This document shows positions 32,540 through 41,541 of a stretch of DNA of 49,437 nt, piece after piece. Position 1 is the first letter of the stretch. The number at the start of each line of letters is the position of its first letter. The notes under the pieces are model-generated. The model saw only the letters and a program-made list of their open reading frames with translations. It ran no database searches and was not told the DNA's origin. The stretch comes from an uncultured Lachnospiraceae bacterium (GTDB taxonomy: Bacteria > Bacillota > Clostridia > Lachnospirales > Lachnospiraceae), in the NCBI GenBank assembly GCA_934292725.1, contig CAKQXY010000026.1, forward strand, positions 1-49,437, given 5' to 3'. The translations under genes and the position numbers were made by a program.

Positions 32540-34168
32540 TTAATTTGCTGCTGGTTCAGCTGCATTTGGATCTGCCGCGTTTTGATCTGCGTTTGGATCT
32601 GCTGCTGCATTTGGATCTGCCGCTGGTTCTGCTGCATTTGGATCTGCTGCTGCATTCGGATCTGCTGCCGGTTCTGCCGCATTTTGATCTGCTGCTGGTT
32701 CTGCCGCGTTTGGATCTGCCGCTGCATTCGGATCTGCTGCCGGTTCCGCTGCATTTGGTACTTCCGGTTTTGCATCAAGTGACTGAAGTACCTGCGGTGC
32801 AATAGCATTTAAATTTACACGCGCATCCTGAATCTGAGATCCAACTGGGAATCGCTGTATGTACTGCGTATACATGTCAATTGCAAGGTCGTTTTGATTT
32901 AACTCCTGCGCACTGACAGCAACATAAAAATATGCTTCACTGTATGATGGATCAAGCTCAATGATCTTCTGGCACAGCTCTATTGCTGTCTGACGATCAC
33001 CTTCATGCTCACGCTTCCAGATCGCTTTCTCGAAAATACGATCATTTAAGTGATTTTCCATCTGTTCTTTGATTGACTGATACATTTCTTTATATGTATC
33101 ATCATCTACTGCATTTGCATCAAGAGCTGCATACAAATCAATTGCCTGCGCATAGTCTTCCTCAACAAATGGCTTTGCCACTGCTAAAAGAGACTGATAT
33201 GCATTGACAAGCTGCTCACTCTCACTGCTGCTGTGCTGATAGCTCTCAGCATCCTGATCTTTCTCATTCTGAAGTTTTTCCAGCTTATCTTCTAACTCTG
33301 TGATATTAGCATTCAGTGACGCGTACTTGTCTTCATACTGCTGAATCTTTGCCTGACTCTTTTCATCAAGCTGTGCCTCCTTGCCTGGCATAATAACATA
33401 ATATAATACGCCAAGAGCCAGCAAAAAGCCAACCAGCACATAAGCTGCTGCTGCCAGATAGCTTCCGTAGTCGCGCATGCGTACTGGAATGATTACTTCC
33501 TCACGCTCAAGCTCGCCTGCTACACCAACAGAATTTTTTTTCTTTGAAGCTTTATAGGTTGTCTCAAGCTCTCTCTTATAAGAAAGTGCACCTGGATTTC
33601 CTCTGTCAATCTCAAGGCAGCGGTCAATGACGTCTAATGCCTGATCATATTTTTGATCTTCCATATAAAGAAGCGCCAGCAGCTGATATGCCTTTATCAT
33701 TCGCGGATTAACGTTTATGACCTTCTTTAACTGAATGACTGCCATATCCTTTGATCCGGTTTTCGCGTATTCAAGCGCCTGGTTAAACTTTCTTATGCTG
33801 TGATCTGCACTGTCTAATGACTGGCGGTTGTCACGCATATCTCTGATATAGTCATCAGCAATATTTCCTCTGTGTCGAAGATTTTTACTGATAACCCATT
33901 CCTTTAATGCCAGCGCTGCCTCACCCATCTCATAATAGACAAGTCCAAGCAGATTTCTGGCGCTTATGTTTTTCTTATACAGCTGCAGACTAGTTCGAAG
34001 ACATTCTGCCGCTCCCGTCAAATCTCTTGCCTTAGCTCTCGCCAGACCAAGATTGTAATATTGATTGGATGCGTAAATAATCTTACGGTACAGTCTAATG
34101 TCAGCTCCGCATTTTGGGCAGGTATCCCTGTCTGGGGACAGCCTGCAGTTACAAGCATAGCACTTCAT
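32540..34168 (-). CDS. zinc-ribbon/TPR membrane protein with Ala-Pro-Asn-rich tail
   Basis: 542 residues. N-terminal zinc ribbon (CYACNCRL...TCPKCG); TPR repeats (about 35-205); one membrane helix (about 234-258, YLAAAAYVLVGFLLALGVLYY); coiled coil (about 265-310, KIQQYEDKYASLNANITELE); second TPR block (about 325-465); and a low-complexity tail (about 475-542) of NAAEPAADP units. No enzymatic motif. The cytosolic zinc ribbon and external TPR suggest a scaffold or cell-envelope sensor; function unknown. Ends at a terminator before spoIIA. Confidence 0.85.
   Translation of the reverse strand: MKCYACNCRLSPDRDTCPKCGADIRLYRKIIYASNQYYNLGLARAKARDLTGAAECLRTSLQLYKKNISARNLLGLVYYEMGEAALALKEWVISKNLRHRGNIADDYIRDMRDNRQSLDSADHSIRKFNQALEYAKTGSKDMAVIQLKKVINVNPRMIKAYQLLALLYMEDQKYDQALDVIDRCLEIDRGNPGALSYKRELETTYKASKKKNSVGVAGELEREEVIIPVRMRDYGSYLAAAAYVLVGFLLALGVLYYVIMPGKEAQLDEKSQAKIQQYEDKYASLNANITELEDKLEKLQNEKDQDAESYQHSSSESEQLVNAYQSLLAVAKPFVEEDYAQAIDLYAALDANAVDDDTYKEMYQSIKEQMENHLNDRIFEKAIWKREHEGDRQTAIELCQKIIELDPSYSEAYFYVAVSAQELNQNDLAIDMYTQYIQRFPVGSQIQDARVNLNAIAPQVLQSLDAKPEVPNAAEPAADPNAAADPNAAEPAADQNAAEPAADPNAAADPNAAEPAADPNAAADPNADQNAADPNAAEPAAN
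32546..32757 (-). repeat. coding repeat (PNAAEPAAD units) in the TPR gene
   Basis: Imperfect 18- and 24-bp units built from GCTGCATTTGGATCTGC-type blocks (plus strand) encode NAAEPAAD, PNAAAD and PNAD steps. Unit number likely varies between strains. Edges approximate. Confidence 0.8.
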
Positions 34169-34194
34169 GCATTCCTCCGTGTGTTTATCCTTAA

Positions 34195-34332
34195 CTATTT
34201 CTTAATCTCGTTCATCAGTTCCTGAAGAATATCGGTAATATCTACCATCTTATCATTCAAGATGGCTTTTTCCGTTTCATCCACTTCAAGACTTGGCTTA
34301 AATTTAGCCAGCTCTTCTTCAAAATTTATCAT
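34195..34332 (-). CDS. small conserved-looking protein (45 residues)
   Basis: MINFEEELAKFKPSLEVDE and then TEKAILNDKMVDITDILQ through ELMNEIKK, a mostly helical acidic protein. The ATG has AAAGG sites 4-13 bases upstream, and the frame is clean from start to TAG. It lies 26 bp upstream of the TPR gene in the same direction and so is probably co-transcribed. It has no known domain. The coding case rests on the ribosome site, composition and operon position. Confidence 0.7.
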   Translation of the reverse strand: MINFEEELAKFKPSLEVDETEKAILNDKMVDITDILQELMNEIKK

Positions 34333-34400
34333 ACCTTTATACCTTTCTTCATTTAGTCTTTAGGCCTTCTGCATCATAATACCTATTTTTGCAAAAAAAA

Positions 34401-35336
34401 TCAACCCTCAAACATTTTCAGTATCGCATCACGATAGATTGCCTTAGCAGTGATGTACTGATTCTCACCAGAAGAAGCAAAATGCTCCATCATGACACCA
34501 GCGTTGACCTCAAGTACCTTCCAGCCTGCCTTAGTTTTAATCATATCAATCGAAGCAAAACGGATGCCTAGTGCCTTGGCAGTTTTCTTTACAAGGCTGA
34601 CAAGTTCTTCCTCCAAATCTGGAATGGAAAGTGTGAGCGCGCTTGCTCCCTGTCCAAGATTGTGCTTCCAATTTAATAAATAAGTCTCGCCTTTTGACGG
34701 CACCTTGGAAAGCTCTGCCTCATTTGGCACGAGAAAGCTGTGAATCTGTCCCTTTGCAATAGCCTCTGCCAGCAATTTGCCGACTGTTGACACACCATCA
34801 CCAGTAAGTGACGGACGAATCTTTGAAAAGGCAAGACGAATCTCGCCGTCTAATACAACAAGACGGTATTCGCTTTGAATGTCCTCATAGCGACAAACTG
34901 CCATTGCCTCTGATGATTTGTAAATATCAGAAGCGGCCTGCTCTAACTCTGCCTGTGTCCGAACTTTAAAAACAAGATTGCCTCCAGTTCCATAATTGTC
35001 CTTGCAGACAAGCTCTCCATTCTCTAGCTCTGCTAACAGTGCTTTCCAACTGCCTTTTCCTCCAGTATACTGCAGCATAGACGGTGCCATAAAACAGGCG
35101 TGATATACACTAGGAATACCTTCCTCCTTTAGTACCTCACTTGCAATATTTTTATCGTTGCATACCTGCTGCACAGAAGAAGGATTTAGTCCAAACTGAT
35201 ACCCCAAAATGAAGGCACGCTTTTGATCCTTTCTCAGACAAAATGCCCAGTCGTAGGAATAGCTGCTAAGCATAATTCCTTCTTCTGCGCAGATCTCATT
35301 TATTATCTTTACATAACTACTCTTACTGTTTTCCAT
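34401..35336 (-). CDS. ATP-grasp domain protein
   Basis: 311 residues. The ATP-grasp fold is shown by LENGELVCKDNYGTGGNLVF (ATP-binding Lys and Gly-rich loop), EYRLVVLDGEIRLAFSKIRPS, and metal-binding IDMIKTKAGWKVLEVNAG near the C-terminus. Similar to glutathione-synthetase/RimK/cyanophycin-synthetase-type ligases; it probably ligates an amino acid or carboxylate, substrate unknown. The longer frame begins at 35423, but that start overlaps the promoter; AGAGGA lies before the ATG at 35336. Confidence 0.8.
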   Translation of the reverse strand: MENSKSSYVKIINEICAEEGIMLSSYSYDWAFCLRKDQKRAFILGYQFGLNPSSVQQVCNDKNIASEVLKEEGIPSVYHACFMAPSMLQYTGGKGSWKALLAELENGELVCKDNYGTGGNLVFKVRTQAELEQAASDIYKSSEAMAVCRYEDIQSEYRLVVLDGEIRLAFSKIRPSLTGDGVSTVGKLLAEAIAKGQIHSFLVPNEAELSKVPSKGETYLLNWKHNLGQGASALTLSIPDLEEELVSLVKKTAKALGIRFASIDMIKTKAGWKVLEVNAGVMMEHFASSGENQYITAKAIYRDAILKMFEG

Positions 35337-35370
35337 TGTCTTATTTTCCTCTTGCTTTTGGAATACTTGT

Positions 35371-35399
35371 ATTATAAAATTAAATCTGTGAAATAGCAA
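35371..35399 (-). promoter_or_regulatory. promoter of the ATP-grasp gene
   Basis: Minus strand TTGCTA (35394-35399), 17-bp spacer, consensus TATAAT (35371-35376), about 35 bases from the ATG at 35336. This also supports that start over 35423. Confidence 0.7.
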
Positions 35400-35461
35400 G
35401 AACAACTTTTCGCAAACATACACAGCAGATTCTGTATCATTCTGCAGAAAGAAGGTTTTTT

Positions 35462-36649
35462 ATGTCCGATCTACAGTCACTCTTTACTGACTGCCTAAAT
35501 GAAACGCTCATAAGAGTCATTTTAAGCAATCCTTCGTCGAAGGATGGTGTCATTAAAATTTGTGCCCGTCCGGTGCTAAAAAATAAATCGTTGCTTTTCC
35601 AGATAGAAGAATATACGAAAACTCAGGTTTTCCATAAAAATTTGACTGCCGGTGACGCTGGTTCTTATTTAACAAGCAAACTGTCTTCTGACGCTTCGTC
35701 ACAAACAGCAGAATTTAAAAATGCACTCGTAGAAACACAAAGCTTTACCGCCAATGTTCTTGTGAGCAAAAAGGGAACCATTACCATTAAAAAGAAAATG
35801 AATACTTCGGCCAAACAGCCAAAAATTTCTCTTTCGCATAACCGCAAAAAGAAATATATTCTTGAAGAAGGTATTCCTGTACCATTTTTAATTGATCTTG
35901 GCGTAATGACGCAAAATGGAAGCATCGTTAACGCTCACTATGATAAGTTTCGTCAGATCAACCGTTTTCTTGAATATATTGAAGACATTCTTCCCTCACT
36001 TCCTACAGACCGCGAACTTCGCATTCTTGACTTTGGCTGCGGAAAATCTTATCTGACCTTTGCAATTTATTATTACTTAAAGGTCTTAAAGGGATATCCT
36101 GTGCGCATTACAGGTCTTGATTTAAAGGAAGATGTAATTCGCCACTGTAACGAACTCGCTGTTAAATATGGCTATGATAAGCTTGAATTTTTATGCGGTG
36201 ACATTGCTTACTACGATGGCTGCAGTCAGGTCGACATGGTCGTTACGCTTCATGCATGTGACACAGCTACTGACTATGCACTTGCAAAGGCCGTCGGCTG
36301 GGGTGCAAAAGTCATCCTCTCTGTTCCATGCTGCCAGCATGAATTAAATAAGCAGATGAAAAATGATCTACTCTCCCCTGTACTCCATTACGGCATACTA
36401 AAAGAACGAATGGCTGCACTTATGACTGATGGACTGCGCGCCCAGATCTTAGAGGCGAATGGCTATCGCACCCAGATTTTGGAATTTATTGATATGGCAC
36501 ATACCCCGAAAAATCTGCTGATTCGCGCCGTGTATAACGGACACTGTGCTGACAACAAAGATCAAATCAATGAGCTTCTCGCTGCCTTTGATGTTAATCC
36601 GACGTTATATCGCCTACTATGTAAAAAAGATAATACTATCTCAGAATAA
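35462..36649 (+). CDS. class I SAM-dependent methyltransferase (Methyltransf_32 type)
   Basis: 395 residues. N-terminal ~140-residue domain, then a Rossmann methyltransferase with motif I RILDFGCGKSYLTFA, acidic motif II TGLDLKEDV, GDIAYYDG and the distinctive VTLHACDTATDYAL and SVPCCQHELN motifs of the GSTCD/Methyltransf_32 family. Related proteins are thought to act on RNA, but the target here is unknown. Divergent from the ATP-grasp gene; ribosome site AAGG 6 bases before the ATG. Confidence 0.85.
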   Translation: MSDLQSLFTDCLNETLIRVILSNPSSKDGVIKICARPVLKNKSLLFQIEEYTKTQVFHKNLTAGDAGSYLTSKLSSDASSQTAEFKNALVETQSFTANVLVSKKGTITIKKKMNTSAKQPKISLSHNRKKKYILEEGIPVPFLIDLGVMTQNGSIVNAHYDKFRQINRFLEYIEDILPSLPTDRELRILDFGCGKSYLTFAIYYYLKVLKGYPVRITGLDLKEDVIRHCNELAVKYGYDKLEFLCGDIAYYDGCSQVDMVVTLHACDTATDYALAKAVGWGAKVILSVPCCQHELNKQMKNDLLSPVLHYGILKERMAALMTDGLRAQILEANGYRTQILEFIDMAHTPKNLLIRAVYNGHCADNKDQINELLAAFDVNPTLYRLLCKKDNTISE

Positions 36650-36680
36650 TATAATTTTTCTTCTACGCTGCACAGCACGC

Positions 36681-36725
36681 AAAAAGCCAATCCCCAAGGC
36701 AAAAGCCTAAGGGAATGGCTTTTTT
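36681..36725. terminator. bidirectional terminator, methyltransferase / valS
   Basis: AAAAAGCCA-A-TCCC...GGC-aaaa-GCC...GGGA-A-TGGCTTTTTT is an almost symmetrical stem with A- and T-tracts on both sides, between two convergent genes. Confidence 0.9.
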
Positions 36726-36745
36726 AACTTTTCAGTGCATTTGAT

Positions 36746-39388
36746 TTACTTCTTTAAAGCAGCCAATCTTTCCTGTACCTGCTTCATAGTTGCCTCATAC
36801 TTTTCAAGCTTAGCCTTTTCCTCGGCAATTTTTTCTGCTGGTGCCTTGCTGATAAAACGTTCATTTGACAGCATGCTGTTAGAACGCTTTAATTCGCCTT
36901 CGAGCTTTTTCTCTTCTTTTTCAAGACGCTCAATCTCCTTTGCCACATCAACTAACTCTGCAAATGGCATATACATAGTTGCACGTGCTGTTACAGCAGA
37001 TACGGCATCCTCAGCGATTCCTGCCTTATCAGACTGAATCAGAACCTCATTTGCATAACCAAGTGTTGCAAAGAATATCTTATTATGTTCGAAGATTTCT
37101 CTTACCTTTGCATCCTCAGATACAACATATACAGTAGCCTTCTTGCTCGGCGGTACGTTCATGGAAGTACGAACTGTACGGATCGCACGAACTGCCTCCT
37201 TCATCATTTCTACTGCTTCCTCTTCCTCTGCAAAGTTCCACTCTTTTTTGCTTACCGGCCATGCAGATACCATGATGCTTTCTTCCTCATCCTGCAGGTT
37301 GCAGAAAATTTCTTCTGTAACAAACGGAATAAATGGATGAAGAAGCTTCAAGGACTCAATCAAAACAGTCTTTAAGGTCCAAATTGCAGCTGCCTGAGAC
37401 TTATTGCCATCGTCCCACAGACGCGGCTTAACCATCTCAATGTACCAGTCACAGAACTCTTCCCATACGAAATCATATACCTTCTGAAGAGCAATACCCA
37501 TCTCGTAGCGGTCAAGATTTTCTGTTACTTCCTCGATCAGACTGTTGCACTTTGTCAAAATCCACTTATCTGCCATAGTCAGATCTTCCAGTGAAACATT
37601 GTCTGTTGATGCCTTTTCCATGTTCATCATGATAAAGCGTGATGCATTCCAGATCTTGTTTGCAAAGTTTCTTGATGCCTCAACACGCTCATAGTAGAAA
37701 CGCATATCATTTCCTGGTGCATTTCCTGTCATAAGTGTCATACGAAGTGCATCAGCGCCGTACTTGTCAATAACTTCAAGCGGATCAATTCCGTTTCCAA
37801 GTGATTTACTCATCTTGCGGCCCTGTGAGTCTCTTACAAGACCATGAATCAATACAGTATGGAATGGTTCCTTTCCTGTCTGCTCGATACCGGAGAATAC
37901 CATACGGATAACCCAGAAGAAAATGATGTCATATCCTGTTACAAGAACGTCTGTCGGATAGAAATATTCGTACTCTGGTGTCTTCTTCGGCCAGCCAAGT
38001 GTAGAGAATGGCCATAATGCAGAGGAGAACCAGGTATCAAGTGTATCTGGATCCTGTGTCATATGTGTACATCCGCACTTCGGGCAGCATGTCGGTGCAT
38101 CCTTTGATACAACCATCTCACCGCACTCATCACAATAATAAGCCGGGATTCTGTGTCCCCACCAAAGCTGTCTTGAAATACACCAGTCACGGATTCCCTC
38201 AAGCCAGTGCAAATATGTCTTTCCATAATTTTCTGGAACGAACTTCAGACGGCCTTCCTTTAATGCTGCTATTGCCGGCTTTGCCATCTCATCCATCTTT
38301 ACAAACCACTGCTGCTTTACAAGCGGCTCTACTGTTGTCTTACAGCGGTCATGTGTTCCAACTGCATGAACATGAGGAACAACCTTTACTAAAAGACCCA
38401 TGCTCTCAAGCTCTGCTACGATAGCCTTTCTTGCTTCATAGCGGTCCATTCCCTCATACTTGCCGCCATTTGCATTGATGGTTCCGTCATCATTCATGAC
38501 ATTGATCTCTGGAAGATTATGACGCTTTCCAACCTCAAAGTCATTCGGATCGTGTGCCGGTGTAATCTTTACACAGCCAGTTCCAAACTCCTTATCAACA
38601 TAAGGATCAGCGATTACCGGAATCTCCTTATTAACGATTGGAAGCAGAAGCATCTTGCCTACAATATCCTTATAGCGCTCGTCATCTGGATTTACAGCAA
38701 CTGCAGTATCACCAAGCATAGTCTCAGGACGTGTCGTTGCAATCTCTACAAAACGGCCTTCCTCACCTACGATCGGATACTTGATATGCCAAAAATGACC
38801 TTCCTGCTCTACATGCTCAACCTCGGCATCTGAAATAGATGTCTTACAAACAGGACACCAGTTAATGATGCGGCTTCCCTTATAAATATAGCCTTTTTCG
38901 TACAGACGGATAAATACCTCCTGAACAGCCTCAGAGCAGCCCTCATCCATTGTAAAACGCTCTCTGTCCCAGTCAGCAGAGGAACCTAACTTCTTTAACT
39001 GGCGCACGATACGTCCGCCGTACTCATCCTTCCACTCCCATGCATACTTTAAGAACTGATCTCTTGTCAGATCCTTCTTCTCGATGCCCTTTGTCTTTAA
39101 GTTCTGAATTACCTTAACTTCGGTAGCAATTGCTGCATGATCAGTTCCCGGCTGCCAAAGTGCCTCATAGCCCTGCATTCTCTTATAACGGATCAGAATA
39201 TCCTGCATGGTATTATCCAGTGCATGACCCATATGAAGCTGTCCGGTAATATTCGGCGGCGGCATTACGATTGTAAATGGCTTTTTGTCGCGATTTACCT
39301 CTGCGTGAAAATATTTTTTCTCCATCCACTTGTCATAAATCCTGCCCTCAATCTCAGACGGATTATATGTTTTGTCCAGTTCTTTCAT
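36746..39388 (-). CDS. valS: valyl-tRNA synthetase
   Basis: Class Ia synthetase, 880 residues. HMGH at PPPNITGQLHMGHALDN, editing domain (ATTRPETMLGDTAVAV), KMSKS at GRKMSKSLGNGIDP, anticodon domain and C-terminal coiled-coil arm (KEIERLEKEEKKLEGELKRS). The frame extends to 39442, but GAGGAG lies just upstream of the ATG at 39388, and the longer start would overlap the preceding gene. No T-box is visible in the 29-bp gap, so it may be read from the upstream DUF5717 operon. Confidence 0.97.
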   Translation of the reverse strand: MKELDKTYNPSEIEGRIYDKWMEKKYFHAEVNRDKKPFTIVMPPPNITGQLHMGHALDNTMQDILIRYKRMQGYEALWQPGTDHAAIATEVKVIQNLKTKGIEKKDLTRDQFLKYAWEWKDEYGGRIVRQLKKLGSSADWDRERFTMDEGCSEAVQEVFIRLYEKGYIYKGSRIINWCPVCKTSISDAEVEHVEQEGHFWHIKYPIVGEEGRFVEIATTRPETMLGDTAVAVNPDDERYKDIVGKMLLLPIVNKEIPVIADPYVDKEFGTGCVKITPAHDPNDFEVGKRHNLPEINVMNDDGTINANGGKYEGMDRYEARKAIVAELESMGLLVKVVPHVHAVGTHDRCKTTVEPLVKQQWFVKMDEMAKPAIAALKEGRLKFVPENYGKTYLHWLEGIRDWCISRQLWWGHRIPAYYCDECGEMVVSKDAPTCCPKCGCTHMTQDPDTLDTWFSSALWPFSTLGWPKKTPEYEYFYPTDVLVTGYDIIFFWVIRMVFSGIEQTGKEPFHTVLIHGLVRDSQGRKMSKSLGNGIDPLEVIDKYGADALRMTLMTGNAPGNDMRFYYERVEASRNFANKIWNASRFIMMNMEKASTDNVSLEDLTMADKWILTKCNSLIEEVTENLDRYEMGIALQKVYDFVWEEFCDWYIEMVKPRLWDDGNKSQAAAIWTLKTVLIESLKLLHPFIPFVTEEIFCNLQDEEESIMVSAWPVSKKEWNFAEEEEAVEMMKEAVRAIRTVRTSMNVPPSKKATVYVVSEDAKVREIFEHNKIFFATLGYANEVLIQSDKAGIAEDAVSAVTARATMYMPFAELVDVAKEIERLEKEEKKLEGELKRSNSMLSNERFISKAPAEKIAEEKAKLEKYEATMKQVQERLAALKK

Positions 39389-39417
39389 AAGTCTCCTCAC
39401 TTCTTTGCTCTTTTTTC

Positions 39418-40233
39418 TTACTCGTCCATTACCATATGGCAATAGGCACGTTTTCGCTGCGTCAGATAATCCTGTGAAATCTTTAAATTGATTTCATTAT
39501 CCTCTCCGATACTGCGCACAACAGTCTCCTGCTCACTTTGCTCCTGAAGACGTGTTTCAACCTCCATGTAATGGGCCTGCCATCTGGAAATCTGGCTGCT
39601 CGCCACGCATTCAAGCTCCTTTGCAAATGGCTTTCCTGTCTGAAGCGCCAGATAATACATTTGCTCTAGTATCTCTTCTCGCTTTAATTCTGCATAAGCA
39701 GCTTCCAGACATTCCATAGCCTCATCCGCATATCCCATGCGAAGATAGGCCACACCCATATGCTGCAGAATCTGACCATAAAACTGGGGCTTCTGCCGAA
39801 GATCTCTTGGCATCTGCAGTGTCTGGCTGTAGATCTGAACCGCACACTCAAAGCGCCCTTTATCAAGCAAAAGATCTCCTCTTTCCTTGCTGCGCTCTAA
39901 AAGACTCTGACGGTTCATACGGTCAAGCCGGTTTTGAAACTGCTGAATCTGGTTTTCTTCATAGTAACCAATTTCACGCATGATCATTACCAAAACTGCA
40001 CCCATGTCAGCACTTGATCCGTAGAATTTTACAATTTTATCTGCTAATTCCGGCATATGAAGCTCAACTCTAAAAAAGTCAATGACCTCCTGACGGATGA
40101 AATCTTCGCCGAGCAGATACGTATTGTTGAATATATAATAGCAGAATTCTTCCGCTGTGTAAATATGGATGCCCAGTTCCTTTACGTAGAGCGGATTCTC
40201 GGCAATGTCACCGCACTGAATATATTGTTCCAT
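39418..40233 (-). CDS. TPR-like protein of the DUF5716/DUF5717 operon
   Basis: 271 residues, soluble. The N-terminal segment (LGIHIYTAEEFCYYIFNNTYLL) precedes about three TPR-like helical hairpins (about 100-215: ERGDLLLDKGRFECAVQIYS; GVAYLRMGYADEAMECLEAA) and a C-terminal helix (LKISQDYLTQRKRAYCHMV). Start has AAGGAGG upstream. It lies 13 bp after the Hsp70-like gene and 29 bp before valS. It probably works with the other two proteins as a scaffold or co-chaperone; this is inference. Confidence 0.7.
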   Translation of the reverse strand: MEQYIQCGDIAENPLYVKELGIHIYTAEEFCYYIFNNTYLLGEDFIRQEVIDFFRVELHMPELADKIVKFYGSSADMGAVLVMIMREIGYYEENQIQQFQNRLDRMNRQSLLERSKERGDLLLDKGRFECAVQIYSQTLQMPRDLRQKPQFYGQILQHMGVAYLRMGYADEAMECLEAAYAELKREEILEQMYYLALQTGKPFAKELECVASSQISRWQAHYMEVETRLQEQSEQETVVRSIGEDNEINLKISQDYLTQRKRAYCHMVMDE

Positions 40234-40246
40234 TCCCGATGCCTCC

Positions 40247-41527
40247 TTAATCTATTTTAATTTCTTTCTTGACAACAATACCTGATGACGGGAAAAATTC
40301 GCCAAATCCAAGATCCTGCACACGCACCATTGCTGTATGCTCAGATGTAAATGTCAAAATCAGACGAACTCTTGTTGTCTTGTTTGGCCTCTTTGGAAAT
40401 GCATCCAGGCTGATGTTTTCAAATACAGTCAGCTTTTCACCTGTCTTTTTTATTTTCAGGCGAATTGAGGATGCCTCATCCAAAATAAGGTCGGCTGTTG
40501 TACGGCAATCATACCAGTTGCTGCCTTCTTTTGCAAGCATCAACACCTTCTTGCTGCCGTGCACACTTGTATCCATCCAAATTGAGGCACCGACACGTCC
40601 CTCACATATAATTGTGTATGGATACGAATTTCTGCCATGCAGCTCATTGTTTGCATTGATCACAGCTCCCTTTGCGAACACGTTGCTCTCATAAAAGATG
40701 CCTTTTCGCACCTTCTTTCCGACTGCAAGCGCATTTAAAAAACTTTTTCCCCATTCCTGGCAGTTTTCCATTGCCTTGCCGCTGACAAACAAAGAGCTTA
40801 CACCGCGGTGATCAATTATTCGCTCAAGATGCTCCCTAATTGTTGAATCTACCATCCTGCGATGAGTCTCATTGCTCATCATATCCTGCGACAGACTAGT
40901 CTCAAGAACCTGTCTTGTTGCCTTAATTACAGGCGGATTTACACTGCGGATCAAATTTAATTCATAGCTGCTAAGCTGAGTTCCAGACCAGTCTAAAAGT
41001 AAGGCTCTATTATCAAAATTCGCCTTTGGCTGGCGCAGCACAAAATACAAATAAGCTTCTGTGTGATTGATGATGCTGACATTTTCTCTTGGTATGCCAA
41101 GGCTGTCCATACAATGGATAATGCTGTCCATCACTGCAGGGTCAGTCTTTTCAAGAGTAAAGACAAGTCTGGCAACGCTTCGCGTGCCGCACTGTTCATA
41201 AACAGTTTCAAGAAGAGTTCCTATATAGCTTCCTAACAGCTGCTCTGGCTGATATCGCCTGTCACCAACTGCCACGCTGCTTTTTTTTGTAAGCAGCGTC
41301 AAAAGCTTATCAACTACAGCTCCTCCGCCCTCAAGCACAGCTTCATAGGCTTCTTTTCCTACAAGCCATCCGTCCTGACCCTTCTTTCGTCCGAGCGCTG
41401 TCTGAATGACTGTACGATTATCCGCCTGAGGAAAGCTTATGTCTGCCGGGTTCATATTGTCAAGACGGTACCGGCTTATTTTTGTCACATCATCGCATAA
41501 ATCAAAACCCAATATCAGTTTTTCCAT
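40247..41527 (-). CDS. DUF5716-type protein with Hsp70-like motifs
   Basis: 426 residues, no membrane segment or signal. Segments line up in order with the Hsp70 nucleotide-binding domain: phosphate-1-like LILGFDLCDD (4-13); connect-1-like SIINHTEAYLYFVL (151-164, compare RIINEPTAAALAYGL); phosphate-2-like ALLLDWSGTQLSSYEL (175-190); adenosine-like SLFVSGKAM (245-253); connect-2-like FAKGAVINAN (284-293). Residues about 305-426 resemble the Hsp70 substrate-binding beta domain (ISLDAFPKRP...VRVQDLGFGEFFP). The name DUF5716 is from memory. Proposed: an ATP-dependent chaperone-like protein; the alignment is by eye. Confidence 0.7.
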   Translation of the reverse strand: MEKLILGFDLCDDVTKISRYRLDNMNPADISFPQADNRTVIQTALGRKKGQDGWLVGKEAYEAVLEGGGAVVDKLLTLLTKKSSVAVGDRRYQPEQLLGSYIGTLLETVYEQCGTRSVARLVFTLEKTDPAVMDSIIHCMDSLGIPRENVSIINHTEAYLYFVLRQPKANFDNRALLLDWSGTQLSSYELNLIRSVNPPVIKATRQVLETSLSQDMMSNETHRRMVDSTIREHLERIIDHRGVSSLFVSGKAMENCQEWGKSFLNALAVGKKVRKGIFYESNVFAKGAVINANNELHGRNSYPYTIICEGRVGASIWMDTSVHGSKKVLMLAKEGSNWYDCRTTADLILDEASSIRLKIKKTGEKLTVFENISLDAFPKRPNKTTRVRLILTFTSEHTAMVRVQDLGFGEFFPSSGIVVKKEIKID

Positions 41528-41541
41528 AATCTTTCGTCCTT

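Noticed and set aside
32455..32808. Gln-rich N-terminal extension of SpoIIAA
   Set aside because: It reads through a terminator and the repeat-coding tail of the TPR gene; the ribosome site and family length support the short start.
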